From Pseudomonas sp. J452 (lineage in GTDB: Bacteria; Pseudomonadota; Gammaproteobacteria; Pseudomonadales; Pseudomonadaceae), in assembly GCF_024666525.1 (NCBI RefSeq), contig NZ_CP088294.1, positions 992,001 to 1,056,000 on the forward strand: a stretch of 64,000 nt of DNA, read 5' to 3'. Under the pieces are notes generated by a model. It had not been told where the DNA came from and searched no databases. It saw nothing but the letters and a program-made list of their open reading frames with translations. The translations under genes were made by a program, and so were the position numbers. Shown here piece after piece: positions 1 to 8,656 of this stretch (positions are counted from its first letter, which is position 1; each line of letters starts with the position of its first letter).

Positions 1-80
1 GGCGTTTCGGCCTGCACGCCGGCGGATGCCAGTGCGGCCAGCAGGGCGCTGAGGCCGTGACGCAATGTGAAGTGTTTCAT
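1..80 (-). CDS. Secreted protein, N-terminal fragment (cut by window edge)
   Basis: Only the first 26 codons are visible, reading leftward from an ATG at 80. They encode a classical Sec signal peptide: MKHFTLR, then a hydrophobic Ala/Leu core ending in a VQA cleavage site followed by ET. A GGAGAACCCC ribosome site sits just upstream of the ATG. The gene follows the OprD porin on the same strand, 94 bp after its stop, so they could be cotranscribed. A periplasmic binding protein would fit the context, but the family cannot be told from 26 residues. Confidence 0.6.
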   Translation of the reverse strand, partial: MKHFTLRHGLSALLAALASAGVQAET

Positions 81-141
81 GGGGTTCTCCTTGGCTCTTG
101 GGCAGATGCCTTCCGGCCCGATGGCGGGCTGGTCAGGAGGT

Positions 142-166
142 GGCGCCGGCGGGGTTCGCCGGCGCC
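142..166 (-). terminator. Intercistronic hairpin after porin gene
   Basis: A perfect 10-bp GC-only inverted repeat (GGCGCCGGCG and its complement) with a 5-nt loop lies 8 bp past the porin stop codon. It lacks a T run, so it is more likely an mRNA-stabilising or attenuating hairpin than a full terminator. Confidence 0.5.
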
Positions 167-174
167 TGGGTTAA

Positions 175-1497
175 TCAGAGGATGGGCAGGCTGTAGCTGA
201 GGATCAGACGGTTCTCGTCCTGGTCGGCCGCGGCATTGCCGCGCAGGCTGGCGTTGCGCCAGGACACGCCAAGACCCTTGAGGGCGCCATCCTGCAGGGT
301 GTAGTCGAGACGGAAGTCGCGTTCCCACTCCTGCTTGTCGCCGGTGGCCGAGTCGATGTTGTCGCCGGACAGGTAGGTGACGGTGGCTTTCAGGCCCGGC
401 ACGCCGACTTTGCTGAAGTCGTAACCGTACTCGGCCAGCCAGGTGCGTTCGCCGGCACTGAGGAACTTGCCGATCTGGCGGTCGGTGATCAGGTAGGCGG
501 TGGCGCCATCACCCTGGTTGAGGTACGGGAAGTTGCTGTCGCCGGAGACCTGCTGGTAACCGGCGCTCAGCGCGTGGCCACTGAGGCTGTAGGTGAACAG
601 GGCGCTCCAGGTGTCGTTGTCCACTTCGCCCTTGGTCACGCCATTGCCGTAGTAACCGGTGCTGACGTAGCCGTCGTCGCGCCCGGCTGCGCTGCCGTTC
701 TCGCCATCGGAGTCGCTCTTGAAATAGCGCAGGTCGGACTTCAGCGCGCCAGAGCCTATGGCCAGGTTGTGGGTCAGACCGAGGAAGTGCTGCTGGTAGA
801 ACTCGTTCAGCTCGCCGTAGTAGTACTGCGCCAGCAGGTCCTTGCCGATCTTGTAGTCGGCACCCGCGTAGTAGAAGGTGTTGCTGAACTGGCCGGTCTT
901 GGCATTGTTGGCGCCACCGATCGACAGGCCTTCGCTGCTGCTCGAGCTGCGCCCCTTGGCGTGCTCCAGCTGGCCGCCAATCAGGGTCAGGTTGTCGATT
1001 TCATTGGAGGTGATCTGCCCGCCGTCGAAGGTCTGCGGCAACAGGCGGCCGTCGTTGAAGGTCACCACCGGCAGCTTCGGCTGCAGGGTGCCCAGACGCG
1101 CCTCGGTCTTGGAGAGGCGCACCTTGCCGGTCAGGCCGAGGCTGCTGAATTGGTCTTCGGCGCGACCGTTCTCGTCGGTGGGGAACACGGTGCCGCTGTA
1201 CTTGCTGGAGTCCGGGTTGTAGTGACGACCCTTGCCGGAGTCGAGCTTGACCCCGAGCAGACCGATGGCATCGACGCCGACGCCAACGGTGCCTTCGGTG
1301 TAGCCGGAGATGTAGTTGAACTGGAAGCCCTGGCCCCATTCTTCCTGGGTGTTGGCATCCGCGTTGCGGGTGTCCTGGTTGATGTAGAAATTGCGCAGAC
1401 CGATGGTGGCCTTGCTGTCTTCGATGAAACCGGCGGCGCCGGCCTGCTGGGCGATGGCGCCGAGGGCGACGGCCAGGGCCAGGGATGACTTGTTCAT
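175..1497 (-). CDS. OprD family outer membrane porin
   Basis: This is an outer-membrane beta-barrel channel of the OprD/Occ family, which takes up small organic nutrients in Pseudomonas. The 440-residue length is typical. It begins with a signal peptide (MNKSSLALAVALGAIAQQAGA). Next comes the family-typical N-terminus with FIEDSKATIGLRNFYINQD, then alternating hydrophilic/hydrophobic strands, and a C-terminal strand ending in L (ILSYSLPIL). The reading frame stays open to 1632, but the ATG at 1497 is the start because the signal peptide begins there. It is divergent from the SsuA-like gene, across an AT-rich promoter region. Substrate is unknown; a sulfur compound is inferred only from the neighbours. 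Confidence 0.9.
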   Translation of the reverse strand: MNKSSLALAVALGAIAQQAGAAGFIEDSKATIGLRNFYINQDTRNADANTQEEWGQGFQFNYISGYTEGTVGVGVDAIGLLGVKLDSGKGRHYNPDSSKYSGTVFPTDENGRAEDQFSSLGLTGKVRLSKTEARLGTLQPKLPVVTFNDGRLLPQTFDGGQITSNEIDNLTLIGGQLEHAKGRSSSSSEGLSIGGANNAKTGQFSNTFYYAGADYKIGKDLLAQYYYGELNEFYQQHFLGLTHNLAIGSGALKSDLRYFKSDSDGENGSAAGRDDGYVSTGYYGNGVTKGEVDNDTWSALFTYSLSGHALSAGYQQVSGDSNFPYLNQGDGATAYLITDRQIGKFLSAGERTWLAEYGYDFSKVGVPGLKATVTYLSGDNIDSATGDKQEWERDFRLDYTLQDGALKGLGVSWRNASLRGNAAADQDENRLILSYSLPIL

Positions 1498-1864
1498 GCT
1501 CGATGCTCCAGATGCGTTCTTGGTCTCGTATGGGCTGGGGCTCGAGCCGGCGGTCTGTGTGCCGTGCTGCAGTGAAAGGAGAGCCCCTTGATCGGGCTCG
1601 GTGCGGTGGTCCGCTGTCGGCTTGGGGTGCAATCTAGGGGATTTTTTTAATCCCTAAAAAGAATTGTTTTTCACTTTTATGTAACTAAAAAGAATATGCA
1701 TGGCATAGCAACAAACCCATAAGCTAATTCCTGAAAAGTATTTGTAGAGTACTTTTTAGATCGACTAGCTTGTCTTCACCGGATCACCGGACTTCCTCTT
1801 CCCCCGAAGTTTCCTGTGCTCCGCCGCCTCGCAATGGCCGGAGTGCCCCTTGCAGAGGTCTGCC
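1498..1864. promoter_or_regulatory. Divergent promoter region, porin / sulfonate-binding protein
   Basis: This 367-bp gap separates two divergent genes. Positions about 1636-1765 are markedly AT-rich (runs of T and A, repeated ACTAAAAAG/ACTTTTTAG motifs), unlike the GC-rich flanks. It must hold the promoters of both genes. No convincing -35/-10 or sigma-54 box could be fixed by eye. Confidence 0.4.
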
Positions 1865-2839
1865 ATGTTCCCTCATTCGTTTACCCGTCGCGCCCTGCTC
1901 GGCCTCGGCTTGAGCCTTGGTCTGCTCGCCGCCCTGCCGGTCCAGGCCGAAACCCAGCTGCGCATCGGCTACCAGAAATCCTCCACCCTGATCAGCCTGC
2001 TGAAGAGCCAGGGCACCCTGGAGCAGGCCCTGGCCGGCCAGGACATCCGCATCAGCTGGCATGAGTTCGCCAGTGGCCAGCCGCTGCTGGAGGCGCTGAA
2101 TGTCGGCAATATCGACCTGTCCGCCGATGTCGCCGACACCGTGCCGGTGTTCGCCCAGGCCGCCGGCGCGCAGCTCACCTACTTCGCCCAGGAAGCGCCC
2201 TCGCCCGCCGCCCAGGCGATCATCGTGCGCAACGACTCGCCGCTACACAGCCTGAGCGAGCTGAAAGGCAAGAAAGTGGCGGTAACCAAGGCCGCCGGCA
2301 GCCACTACCTGCTGCTCGCCGCCCTGGCCAAGGCCGGGTTGCAGTTCAGCGACATCCAGCCGGCCTACCTGACCCCGGCCGATGGCCGCGCCGCCTTCGA
2401 GAACGGCAAGGTGGATGCCTGGGTGACCTGGGAACCCTTCCTCAGCAGCGCCCAGCGCCAGCTGCCGACCCGCACCCTGGCCGATGGTCAGCAGCTGGCC
2501 AGCTACCAGCGCTACTACCTGACCAGCACTGCCTTCGCCAAGGCCCATCCGCAGGTCTTGCAACTGGTGTTCAACGAGCTGGTGAAGACCGGCGAGTGGC
2601 TGCGTGCCCATCCAGCCGAGGCGGCCAAGGTGCTCGGCCCGCTGTGGGGCAATCTCGACCCGGCCATCGTCGAGCAGGCCAACCAACGACGCAGTTACCA
2701 GGTGCGCTCGGTGCAGGCCGCCAACCTCGGCGAGCAGCAGAAGATCGCCGACGCTTTCTTCGCCGAAGGCCTGCTGCCCAAGGCAGTGGATGCCAGCCAG
2801 GTGGCGATCTGGCAGCCGGCGGTGAACCATGGCCAGTGA
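1865..2839 (+). CDS. SsuA-like aliphatic sulfonate ABC transporter substrate-binding protein
   Basis: A periplasmic solute-binding protein of the SsuA/NMT1 family, which delivers alkanesulfonates or related sulfur compounds to an ABC importer. The 324 residues start with an RR-containing signal peptide (FTRRALLGLGLSLGLLAALPVQA). The mature protein begins TQLRIGYQK, the usual first strand. Family hallmarks follow, such as a GNIDLSADVADTVPVFAQA segment and a VDAWVTWEPF segment. The ATG at 1865 was preferred over 1850 because it directly precedes the signal peptide and has AGAGG upstream. It overlaps the next gene by 11 bp, so the two are translationally coupled. No permease or ATPase lies beside it. 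Confidence 0.88.
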   Translation: MFPHSFTRRALLGLGLSLGLLAALPVQAETQLRIGYQKSSTLISLLKSQGTLEQALAGQDIRISWHEFASGQPLLEALNVGNIDLSADVADTVPVFAQAAGAQLTYFAQEAPSPAAQAIIVRNDSPLHSLSELKGKKVAVTKAAGSHYLLLAALAKAGLQFSDIQPAYLTPADGRAAFENGKVDAWVTWEPFLSSAQRQLPTRTLADGQQLASYQRYYLTSTAFAKAHPQVLQLVFNELVKTGEWLRAHPAEAAKVLGPLWGNLDPAIVEQANQRRSYQVRSVQAANLGEQQKIADAFFAEGLLPKAVDASQVAIWQPAVNHGQ

Positions 2840-4055
2840 AGCCCGCCACCTGCACCCGCAGGCAGAGCCGCTGCTGGATGCGCGGCTGTTCCCCGTCGAC
2901 TTCGGCACCCTCACCAGCAAGGTCGAGCGCCTGGCGCGCAAGCTCGCCGACAGTGCCATCGAACGCGACAAGCGCGGCGGCCATGCGCGCGCCGAGCGCG
3001 AGCTGATCCGCGACAGCGGCCTGCTCAGCCTGGCCATCCCGCAGCGCTACGACGGCCAGGGCAAGAGCTGGCCGGAGATCTACCGCATCGTCCGCCATCT
3101 GGCGACGGCGGACAGCTCGCTGGCCCACCTGTTCGCCTTCAACCACCTGCAGGTGGCCACCATTCTCCTGCACGGCAGCGCCGAGCAGCAGCGCCACTGG
3201 CTGAGCCGCAGCGTGCAGGAGCGCTGGTTCTGGGGCAACGCCAGCAACGGCCGCGACCTGAATCTGCAGTTGCAGGCACGCGAGGAACACTTCGAGCTCA
3301 ACGGCAGCAAATCCTTCTGCTCCGGGGCCCTCGGCGCCGATGCCCTGCTGGTCAGCGCGCCACGCGGCAAGAGCGCCACCGAACGGGTGTTCCTGAGCCT
3401 GCCGGCGCAGCGCGACGGTCTGGCGATCAACGACGACTGGGACGCCTTCGGCCAGCGCCAGACCGACAGCGGCACGGTGCAGTTCGAGAATGTCTTCGTC
3501 GATCGCGACGAGCTGTTGATCTCCGGCGGCCAGAGCCCGCGCAGCAGCCTGCGGGTCTGCGTGTCGCAGCTGATCCTCACCCAGCTCTACCTGGGCAACA
3601 CCCAGGCCGCGCTGGATGGCGCGCTGCGCTACACCCGCGAGCAGGCCCGCGCCTGGCCCGGCTCCGGAGTGGCCACGGCGAGCGAGGACCCATTGATCCA
3701 GAAGCGTTACGGCGAACTCTGGCTGCTCTACCGCGGCGCCCTGCTGCTGGCGGAACACGCCGCCGAGCGCCTGCAGCAGGCCTGGGAGAAACCGGCACTG
3801 GGCGCCGCCGAGCGTGGCGAGGTGGCGCTGCTGATCGCCGAGGCGCGGGTCTCTGCAGCTCGCGCTGCGCTGGAGATCACCAGCCAGGTGTTCGAGGCCA
3901 TGGGCGCCCGCGCCACCGCCTCGCGCTACGGCTTCGACCGTTTCTGGCGCAACGTGCGGGTGCACAGCCTGCACGACCCACTCGATCACAAGGTACGCGA
4001 TGTCGGCCACTGGCTGCTCAACGGGGTGCCGCCGACACCGTCGCTGTATTCCTGA
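2829..4055 (+). CDS. SfnB-like flavin-dependent sulfur acquisition oxidoreductase (acyl-CoA dehydrogenase fold)
   Basis: The 408-residue protein has an acyl-CoA-dehydrogenase-type fold. An N-terminal helical domain carries GLLSLAIPQRYDGQG. The middle beta domain holds ELNGSKSFCSGALGAD. A C-terminal helical bundle follows, including a VFEAMGARATASRYGFDRFWRN segment. This pattern, with Cys in the middle motif and no catalytic Glu of true acyl-CoA dehydrogenases, matches the SfnB/DszC/SsuD-like monooxygenases that release sulfite from dimethyl sulfone-type or sulfonate compounds. It overlaps the SsuA-like gene by 11 bp, and an SfnR-like regulator lies convergently downstream. The exact substrate is not shown by sequence. 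Confidence 0.82.
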   Translation: MASEARHLHPQAEPLLDARLFPVDFGTLTSKVERLARKLADSAIERDKRGGHARAERELIRDSGLLSLAIPQRYDGQGKSWPEIYRIVRHLATADSSLAHLFAFNHLQVATILLHGSAEQQRHWLSRSVQERWFWGNASNGRDLNLQLQAREEHFELNGSKSFCSGALGADALLVSAPRGKSATERVFLSLPAQRDGLAINDDWDAFGQRQTDSGTVQFENVFVDRDELLISGGQSPRSSLRVCVSQLILTQLYLGNTQAALDGALRYTREQARAWPGSGVATASEDPLIQKRYGELWLLYRGALLLAEHAAERLQQAWEKPALGAAERGEVALLIAEARVSAARAALEITSQVFEAMGARATASRYGFDRFWRNVRVHSLHDPLDHKVRDVGHWLLNGVPPTPSLYS

Positions 4056-4067
4056 ATACGCGTTTAC

Positions 4068-4105
4068 ACGGGGGCCGTCTCAGGCAGGGCGGCTCCCGTT
4101 TTTTT
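4068..4105 (+). terminator. Rho-independent terminator of ssuA-sfnB unit
   Basis: A 10-bp stem (ACGGGGGCCG with CGGCTCCCGT, one G-T pair) is followed by seven T residues, 12 bp after the stop codon. Confidence 0.85.
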
Positions 4106-4153
4106 GCTTGCTGCTTGTATGCCGGGCCAGTAGATGCTGCCGGTATGCCTCGC

Positions 4154-4208
4154 CGTAGGGCGGGTGCAACCCGCGCCATGTGCCGACGCGGGTTGCACCC
4201 GCCCTACG
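4154..4208. repeat. Inverted repeat, GTAGGGCGGGTGCAACC type
   Basis: Two perfect 22-bp arms (4154-4175 and 4187-4208; CGTAGGGCGGGTGCAACCCG and complement) flank an 11-bp centre. This intergenic palindrome sits between convergent genes. It is of the dispersed kind seen elsewhere in the window, for example near 8657 and 20861. Confidence 0.8.
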
Positions 4209-4238
4209 CATGAGGTGGGGCTGCTAACGAAGCAACCG

Positions 4239-5144
4239 TCAGGACGCCAGCCACTGCCGCAGCTCCGTCCGTTCCTCCGCCGTCAGCCGCGCCAACTGCT
4301 GCTCGATCAGTTGCAACGGCGCACTGGCCGGCAGGTTGAGATGCTGCGGGAGGATCTCCGCGCCGCTGCTGACCAGCAGGGCGAAGTGGATGACGTTCTC
4401 CAGCTCGCGGGTATTGCCGTACCAAGGATGGCTTTCCAGAGCGGCCTGCACGGCCGTGCCGAGCAGCGGAATGGCCAGGCCCAGGCGCTGGGCGTAGATG
4501 CCGAGGAAATACTCGGCCAGCGGCAGGATATCGCCGGGCCGCTCGCGCAGCGCCGGCAGTTCCAGGCGGCCTTCGTTGAGGTACAGATAGAGGCGCTCGC
4601 TGAACTTGCCGGCGGCCACCGCCTGGGCCAGGTCGATGCTGGTGGCGACCACCAGGCGTACATCCACCGGGGTCGCGTGATGGGCGCCGACGCGTAGTAC
4701 CTCGCGGGTTTCCAGCACACTCAGCAACTGGTCCTGCAGCGGCCGCGGCAGGTCGCCGATTTCATCCAGATAAAGGGTGCCGCCGGTGGCCGAACCGAAC
4801 CAGCCGGCGCGGCTGCTGGTCGCTCCGGCATAGGCGCCGGCGGCATAGCCGAACAGTTCGGCCTCGCCCCACTGCGGGCTGATCGCCCCACAGTTGACCG
4901 CGACGAACAGGCCGCCGCGCTCGCTCTCACGGTGGATATGCCGGGCCAGCAGCTCCTTGCCGGTGCCGGTCTCGCCGACGATCAGCACCGGCAAGTCGAG
5001 GGTGGCCAGCAGGTTGGCCTGCTCGCGCAGCTCACGGGAACGCGGGTCGACGAACACCAGCGCCTTGGCGCGGATGCTCAGCGGGCTCTTCTCGGTGTCG
5101 GCAAAGGTCAGCAAGGCTTGCTGGGGATAATCGGGGCGGCTCAT
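4239..5144 (-). CDS. SfnR-like sigma-54 AAA+ activator, degenerate and without DNA-binding domain
   Basis: The 301 residues are almost entirely one AAA+ domain of the bacterial enhancer-binding protein family. Walker A is GETGTGKE (57-64) and Walker B is GGTLYLDEIGDLP (121-133). A NTRELENVIHFALL segment resembles SfnR, the activator of dimethyl sulfone use. Several essential parts are altered. The sigma-54-contacting GAFTGA loop reads GAYAGA (103-108). The arginine-finger region, normally FRxDLYYRL, reads FSERLYLYL (181-189), so both arginines are replaced. The C-terminus stops at RQWLAS with no Fis-type HTH, and there is no N-terminal sensor domain. It may work as a partner or antagonist of another activator. 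It ends convergently to the sfnB-like gene. Confidence 0.8.
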   Translation of the reverse strand: MSRPDYPQQALLTFADTEKSPLSIRAKALVFVDPRSRELREQANLLATLDLPVLIVGETGTGKELLARHIHRESERGGLFVAVNCGAISPQWGEAELFGYAAGAYAGATSSRAGWFGSATGGTLYLDEIGDLPRPLQDQLLSVLETREVLRVGAHHATPVDVRLVVATSIDLAQAVAAGKFSERLYLYLNEGRLELPALRERPGDILPLAEYFLGIYAQRLGLAIPLLGTAVQAALESHPWYGNTRELENVIHFALLVSSGAEILPQHLNLPASAPLQLIEQQLARLTAEERTELRQWLAS

Positions 5145-5262
5145 GGATCGCTTCTCTATACGGGATGAGCCACCGCACGGCAGTGGGCTCAGGGTGAACG
5201 AAGGACGGGAACGGGCGAGCCGCCGGGCATTCGCGGCTTGAGTGAACGGGGCGTGCGACGTT

Positions 5263-5844
5263 TCACGCGCGCCGCCGCGCCTGCTGCTCGATCTGGCTCT
5301 GCAGGCGGTACAGGTAGGCGAAACCCTGCTCCCAGCGCTGGTGGCCAGATTTCACGTTGATATGCCCGACCCCCGTCAGCACGGCAGCCTGCGCGCCCCA
5401 GTCGCGGGCCAGTTGCAGGGCGCGGGCGGCGCTCGCCGCTGGATCGTTGTCGGAGCCGACCAGTTGGCTGGGAAACGGCAGCAAGTCCCGCGGGATTGGT
5501 GCAAAGCCTTGCAGCGCCGGCGGGCAACCGGGCCGTTCGACATCTGCCGGAGCCACCAGCAAGGCCCCCCGCACCTGGCGCAAGGACGCCAGCGGCGCCT
5601 GCGCCGCCCAGCGCGCCACGGTGATGCAGCCGAGGCTGTGGGCGATAAGGATCACCGGGCTGTTGGCGGCGCTGATGGCGCGTTCCAGGGCGGCGACCCA
5701 ACTGGCCGGATCGGGCTGATCCCAGTCGGCCTGCTCGACCCGCGAGGCATTCGGCAGGCTGCGCAGCCAGTGGCTTTGCCAGTGATTGTCCGGCGAGCCC
5801 TGCCAGCCCGGCAGAATCAGATAACGGATGGATTGGCTGCGCAT
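5263..5844 (-). CDS. RBBP9/YdeN family alpha/beta hydrolase
   Basis: A cytosolic serine hydrolase of 193 residues. The start RYLILPGWQGSPDNHWQSHW is typical of the RBBP9/YdeN family. The nucleophile elbow is AHSLGC, the acid is in LVGSDND, and the histidine is in GVGHINVKSG. The start is the ATG at 5844, which has a strong AAGGAGG seven bases upstream; the frame runs on to 6018 but without a better site. Substrates of this family are mostly unknown. It may be cotranscribed upstream of the sigma-54 activator gene, 118 bp away on the same strand. Confidence 0.85.
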   Translation of the reverse strand: MRSQSIRYLILPGWQGSPDNHWQSHWLRSLPNASRVEQADWDQPDPASWVAALERAISAANSPVILIAHSLGCITVARWAAQAPLASLRQVRGALLVAPADVERPGCPPALQGFAPIPRDLLPFPSQLVGSDNDPAASAARALQLARDWGAQAAVLTGVGHINVKSGHQRWEQGFAYLYRLQSQIEQQARRRA

Positions 5845-5976
5845 CGCGGGCCTCCTTAAGCGGTGTATGGAGGCCAGTCTAAGAGGGCGAAATAAAGATG
5901 TTAAGGAATAAGAAATTATTTGTTTATAACTTAATTGACATGGAAACCTGACGGCTTGTTGCGGGCCGCGGCAGCG

Positions 5977-6016
5977 CCCCTCTCCCCAACCCTCTCCCGT
6001 AAACGGGAGAGGGGGC
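5977..6016. repeat. CCCTCTCCC/GGGAGAGGG hairpin repeat, copy 1
   Basis: CCTCTCCCGT (5991-6000) and ACGGGAGAGG (6003-6012) form a 10-bp stem with a 2-nt loop, preceded by a second CCCCTCTCCCCAA half-site. Related copies lie near 12583, 26742, 48403 and 48462. Confidence 0.75.
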
Positions 6017-6084
6017 AACGCAGTCCGGACCTGCTTGCAATGCGTTGTGGCGCGGCAAGAAGACTCGTCAACACGTTCGCTACC

Positions 6085-7053
6085 TCACCCCAGCACGATG
6101 CAATTCTTGCCGTTGTGCTTGGCCTGGTACATGGCCTCATCGGCGCGCGCGTAGAGCGCTTCGAGGTTGTCATCCGGGCCCAGGCTGGTGAGGCCCTGGC
6201 TGATGGTCACGCCGAAGGTCTGCTCAGCGGCGGTGAAGCTCAGGCGCTGCACCTCGCGCTGCAGACGCTCGGCCATCTGCCTGGCCTGCTGGGCATCGCA
6301 GCCGGGAAAAATAGCGGCGAACTCCTCGCCGCCGATGCGCCCGAACAGGTCGTCGCGGCGCAGCACATAGGCGCCGCAGTGGGCGATGCGTTGCAGCACG
6401 CGGTCGCCGGTCTGGTGGCCGTGGCTGTCGTTGATCTTCTTGAAATCGTCGATATCGAACAGCAGGAAGGCCAACTCGTGACCATTGCCGCGCGCCTGCT
6501 CCAGGGCCCGCTCGGCGCTCTCGAAGAAGTAGCGGCGGTTGTGGATGCCGGTCAGCACGTCGGTGGTGGCCAGGCGGTGCAGCTCGCCCTGCAGTTGCTT
6601 CTTCTCGGTGATGTCCTCGGCAATGCCGACGATCAGTGGTTGGCCCTCGGGGGTGCTGCGCGGGCTGACGAAGCACTTGTCGCTGAGCCAGCGGATCTGC
6701 CCGTCGCCACGGATGATGCGGTATTCACGCTGTTCCACCGCGCCGGCTTCGAGCACGGCGGCCAGGCTCTGTGCGGCGTACTCCATGTCGTCTGGGTAGA
6801 TGCTGTTGAGCCACTCGCCGTAGTCGCTCATCAGCAGGGCGGCCGAGCGGCCAAATACGTTTTCATAGGCCGGGCTGACGTAGACCACCCGCTGCTGCTG
6901 CCAGTCGAAAGCCCACAGCACCACGTTGACGCTGCCCAGCAGGCTGCTGACCAGCTGCTCGCGCTCGCGCAAGCGCTCGACCTCGCCGCGGCTGTGCAGC
7001 AGGGCGAGGGTCAGGGTTTCCAGTTCGCTCGGCGCTTGGCTGTTGTCGTCCAT
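6085..7053 (-). CDS. PAS-GGDEF diguanylate cyclase
   Basis: A soluble diguanylate cyclase of 322 residues that would make cyclic di-GMP from two GTP. After a short coiled-coil-like start, a PAS domain with PAC motif spans about 35-155 (VVYVSPAYENVFGRS; IVGIAEDITEKK). A GGDEF domain follows (165-322). The active site is GGEEF (241-245), and the inhibitory I-site RRDD (232-235) lies five residues before it, so product inhibition is expected. No membrane segment is seen. It is divergent from the oscA-sbp-cys operon across 312 bp. A GGDEF gene beside oscA recalls the arrangement in P. aeruginosa (from memory). Confidence 0.92.
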   Translation of the reverse strand: MDDNSQAPSELETLTLALLHSRGEVERLREREQLVSSLLGSVNVVLWAFDWQQQRVVYVSPAYENVFGRSAALLMSDYGEWLNSIYPDDMEYAAQSLAAVLEAGAVEQREYRIIRGDGQIRWLSDKCFVSPRSTPEGQPLIVGIAEDITEKKQLQGELHRLATTDVLTGIHNRRYFFESAERALEQARGNGHELAFLLFDIDDFKKINDSHGHQTGDRVLQRIAHCGAYVLRRDDLFGRIGGEEFAAIFPGCDAQQARQMAERLQREVQRLSFTAAEQTFGVTISQGLTSLGPDDNLEALYARADEAMYQAKHNGKNCIVLG

Positions 7054-7365
7054 GAAGTCATCTCCTGACTACCTGCTCATAGACTATGCCCCACGGTAGA
7101 GCCTGGCGATGGGGAGAAACCGATGATGTGACGAGTGGCAGAAAATCCGTCAACTCAGTCAGGAACCAGACACCGTCGCACATGCAGATTGGCAAGACAG
7201 GGCCACTGAAGCATTACGGGAGCCAGTAGAAGCAGAATTGCTTAGGCAATTAAGGAATATATAAATCATTAAATATTCTTTTTAAGCATATTCGATCTAC
7301 CCCTACTATCCGCTCCACGCCCACCACCCATCCTCGGTAAGGGCACCTTTGCATAGGAGCGAATC
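7054..7365. promoter_or_regulatory. Divergent promoter region upstream of oscA-sbp-cysTWA
   Basis: This 312-bp gap has a strongly AT-rich core at about 7240-7300 (AATTGCTTAGGCAATTAAGG, then ATATATAAATCATTAAATATTC), in contrast to its surroundings. AT-rich sites upstream of sulfate-starvation promoters are typical CysB targets, so a CysB-activated promoter is inferred here. No exact -10/-35 is assigned. Confidence 0.45.
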
Positions 7366-7548
7366 ATGAGCGCCACTCTCAGAAGCGTCGAAGGCCAGGA
7401 CGAAGCCAGCATCCTGCGCGAGATCCAGGCAGCCCTGCAGGGCCTGCGTTTTGGTGCGGTGGAAATCACCATCCACAACGCCCAGGTCGTGCAGATCGAG
7501 CGCAAGGAAAAATTCCGCCTGCAGGCCTCGGCCAGCAAACAAGCCTGA
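7366..7548 (+). CDS. oscA: OscA/YezD-type small DUF2292 protein
   Basis: A 60-residue cytosolic protein of the DUF2292 (YezD) family. It has the family core [33 protein letters not shown], a short helix followed by two strands. AGGAG lies a few bases before the ATG. In pseudomonads this small gene stands directly before sbp, is induced by sulfur starvation, and has been linked to organosulfur use and chromate tolerance under the name oscA. The 100-bp gap to sbp and shared strand suggest one operon. Its molecular activity is unknown. Confidence 0.85.
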   Translation: MSATLRSVEGQDEASILREIQAALQGLRFGAVEITIHNAQVVQIERKEKFRLQASASKQA

Positions 7549-7648
7549 TCACCTAACGAACAGCCCGACTGGACAACCAGAGGGTGCACTGAACCTGAAA
7601 CCAACAATACCTACACGCCAACACCGCAGAATTCTCAGGAGCACCACC

Positions 7649-8647
7649 ATGTCCATTCGCCGTTTCGCCCTGGCCGCTCTGGCCTCCGCCCTGATCGCCG
7701 GCCCAGCCACTGCCGCTACGGAAATCCTCAACGTGTCCTACGACCCGACCCGTGAGCTGTATCAGGAGTTCAACGCCGCCTTCAACAAGCACTGGACCGC
7801 CCAGGGCAAGGAAGCGGTGACCGTGCAGCAATCCCACGGCGGCTCCGGCAAGCAGGCCCGCGCAGTGATCGACGGCCTGCGTGCCGACGTGGTGACCCTG
7901 GCCCTGGCCGGCGATATCGACGAACTGAACAAGCTCGGCAAGCTGATCCCGGCGGACTGGCAGAGCCGCCTGCCGCAATCGAGCACGCCTTACACCTCGA
8001 CCATCGTGTTCCTGGTGCGCAAGGGCAACCCGCAAGGCATCAAGGACTGGGATGACCTGGTCAAGCCGGGCGTGGAAGTGATCACCCCCAACCCGAAAAC
8101 CTCTGGCGGTGCACGCTGGAACTTCCTCGCCGCCTGGGCCTTCGCCCAACAGAAGTACGGCAGCGAAGCCAAGGCCCAGGAATTCGTCGAGAAGCTGTAC
8201 AAGAACGTCCCGGTGCTGGACACCGGCGCCCGCGGTTCGACCATCACCTTCGTCAACAACCAGATCGGCGACGTACTGCTGGCCTGGGAAAACGAAGCCT
8301 TCCTGGCGCTGAAAGAACAGGGTGGTGACCAGTTCGAGATCGTCGCACCGAGCCTGTCGATCCTCGCCGAGCCGCCGGTAGCCGTGGTCGACAAGAACGT
8401 CGACAAGAAAGGTACCCGTGAAGTGGCCACCGCCTACCTCAACTACCTGTACAGCGAAGAAGGCCAGCGCATCGCCGCGAAGAACTTCTACCGCCCGCGT
8501 AACGAAGCGGTCGCCGCCGAGTACGCCAAGCAGTTCCCGCAACTGAAGCTGGTGACCATCGACAAGGACTTCAACGGTTGGAAAACCGCACAGCCGAAGT
8601 TCTTCAACGACGGCGGCATCTTCGACCAGATCTATCAGGCGCAGTAG
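7649..8647 (+). CDS. sbp: Sulfate/thiosulfate ABC transporter periplasmic binding protein
   Basis: A periplasmic sulfate-binding protein of 332 residues. The signal peptide is [22 protein letters not shown]. The mature start is [19 protein letters not shown], diagnostic of Sbp/CysP. Ligand-site segments [25 protein letters not shown] and [11 protein letters not shown] are all present. The ATG at 7649 has AGGAG nine bases upstream; the open frame extends further left only through oscA. It supplies CysT/CysW/CysA encoded next. A palindromic repeat separates sbp from cysT and may let sbp be made in excess. Confidence 0.96.
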   Translation: MSIRRFALAALASALIAGPATAATEILNVSYDPTRELYQEFNAAFNKHWTAQGKEAVTVQQSHGGSGKQARAVIDGLRADVVTLALAGDIDELNKLGKLIPADWQSRLPQSSTPYTSTIVFLVRKGNPQGIKDWDDLVKPGVEVITPNPKTSGGARWNFLAAWAFAQQKYGSEAKAQEFVEKLYKNVPVLDTGARGSTITFVNNQIGDVLLAWENEAFLALKEQGGDQFEIVAPSLSILAEPPVAVVDKNVDKKGTREVATAYLNYLYSEEGQRIAAKNFYRPRNEAVAAEYAKQFPQLKLVTIDKDFNGWKTAQPKFFNDGGIFDQIYQAQ

Positions 8648-8656
8648 GTCGTCGTC

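Noticed and set aside
574..1488. 304-codon + strand frame opposite the porin
   Set aside because: Val/Ala/Gly-rich antisense of the OprD barrel, no start signals.
1839..1854. Sigma-54-like box CGGAGTGCCCCTTGCA before the SsuA-like gene
   Set aside because: GG and GC spacing fits, but transcription would start at about the ATG at 1865, leaving no leader, and the -24 half is poor.
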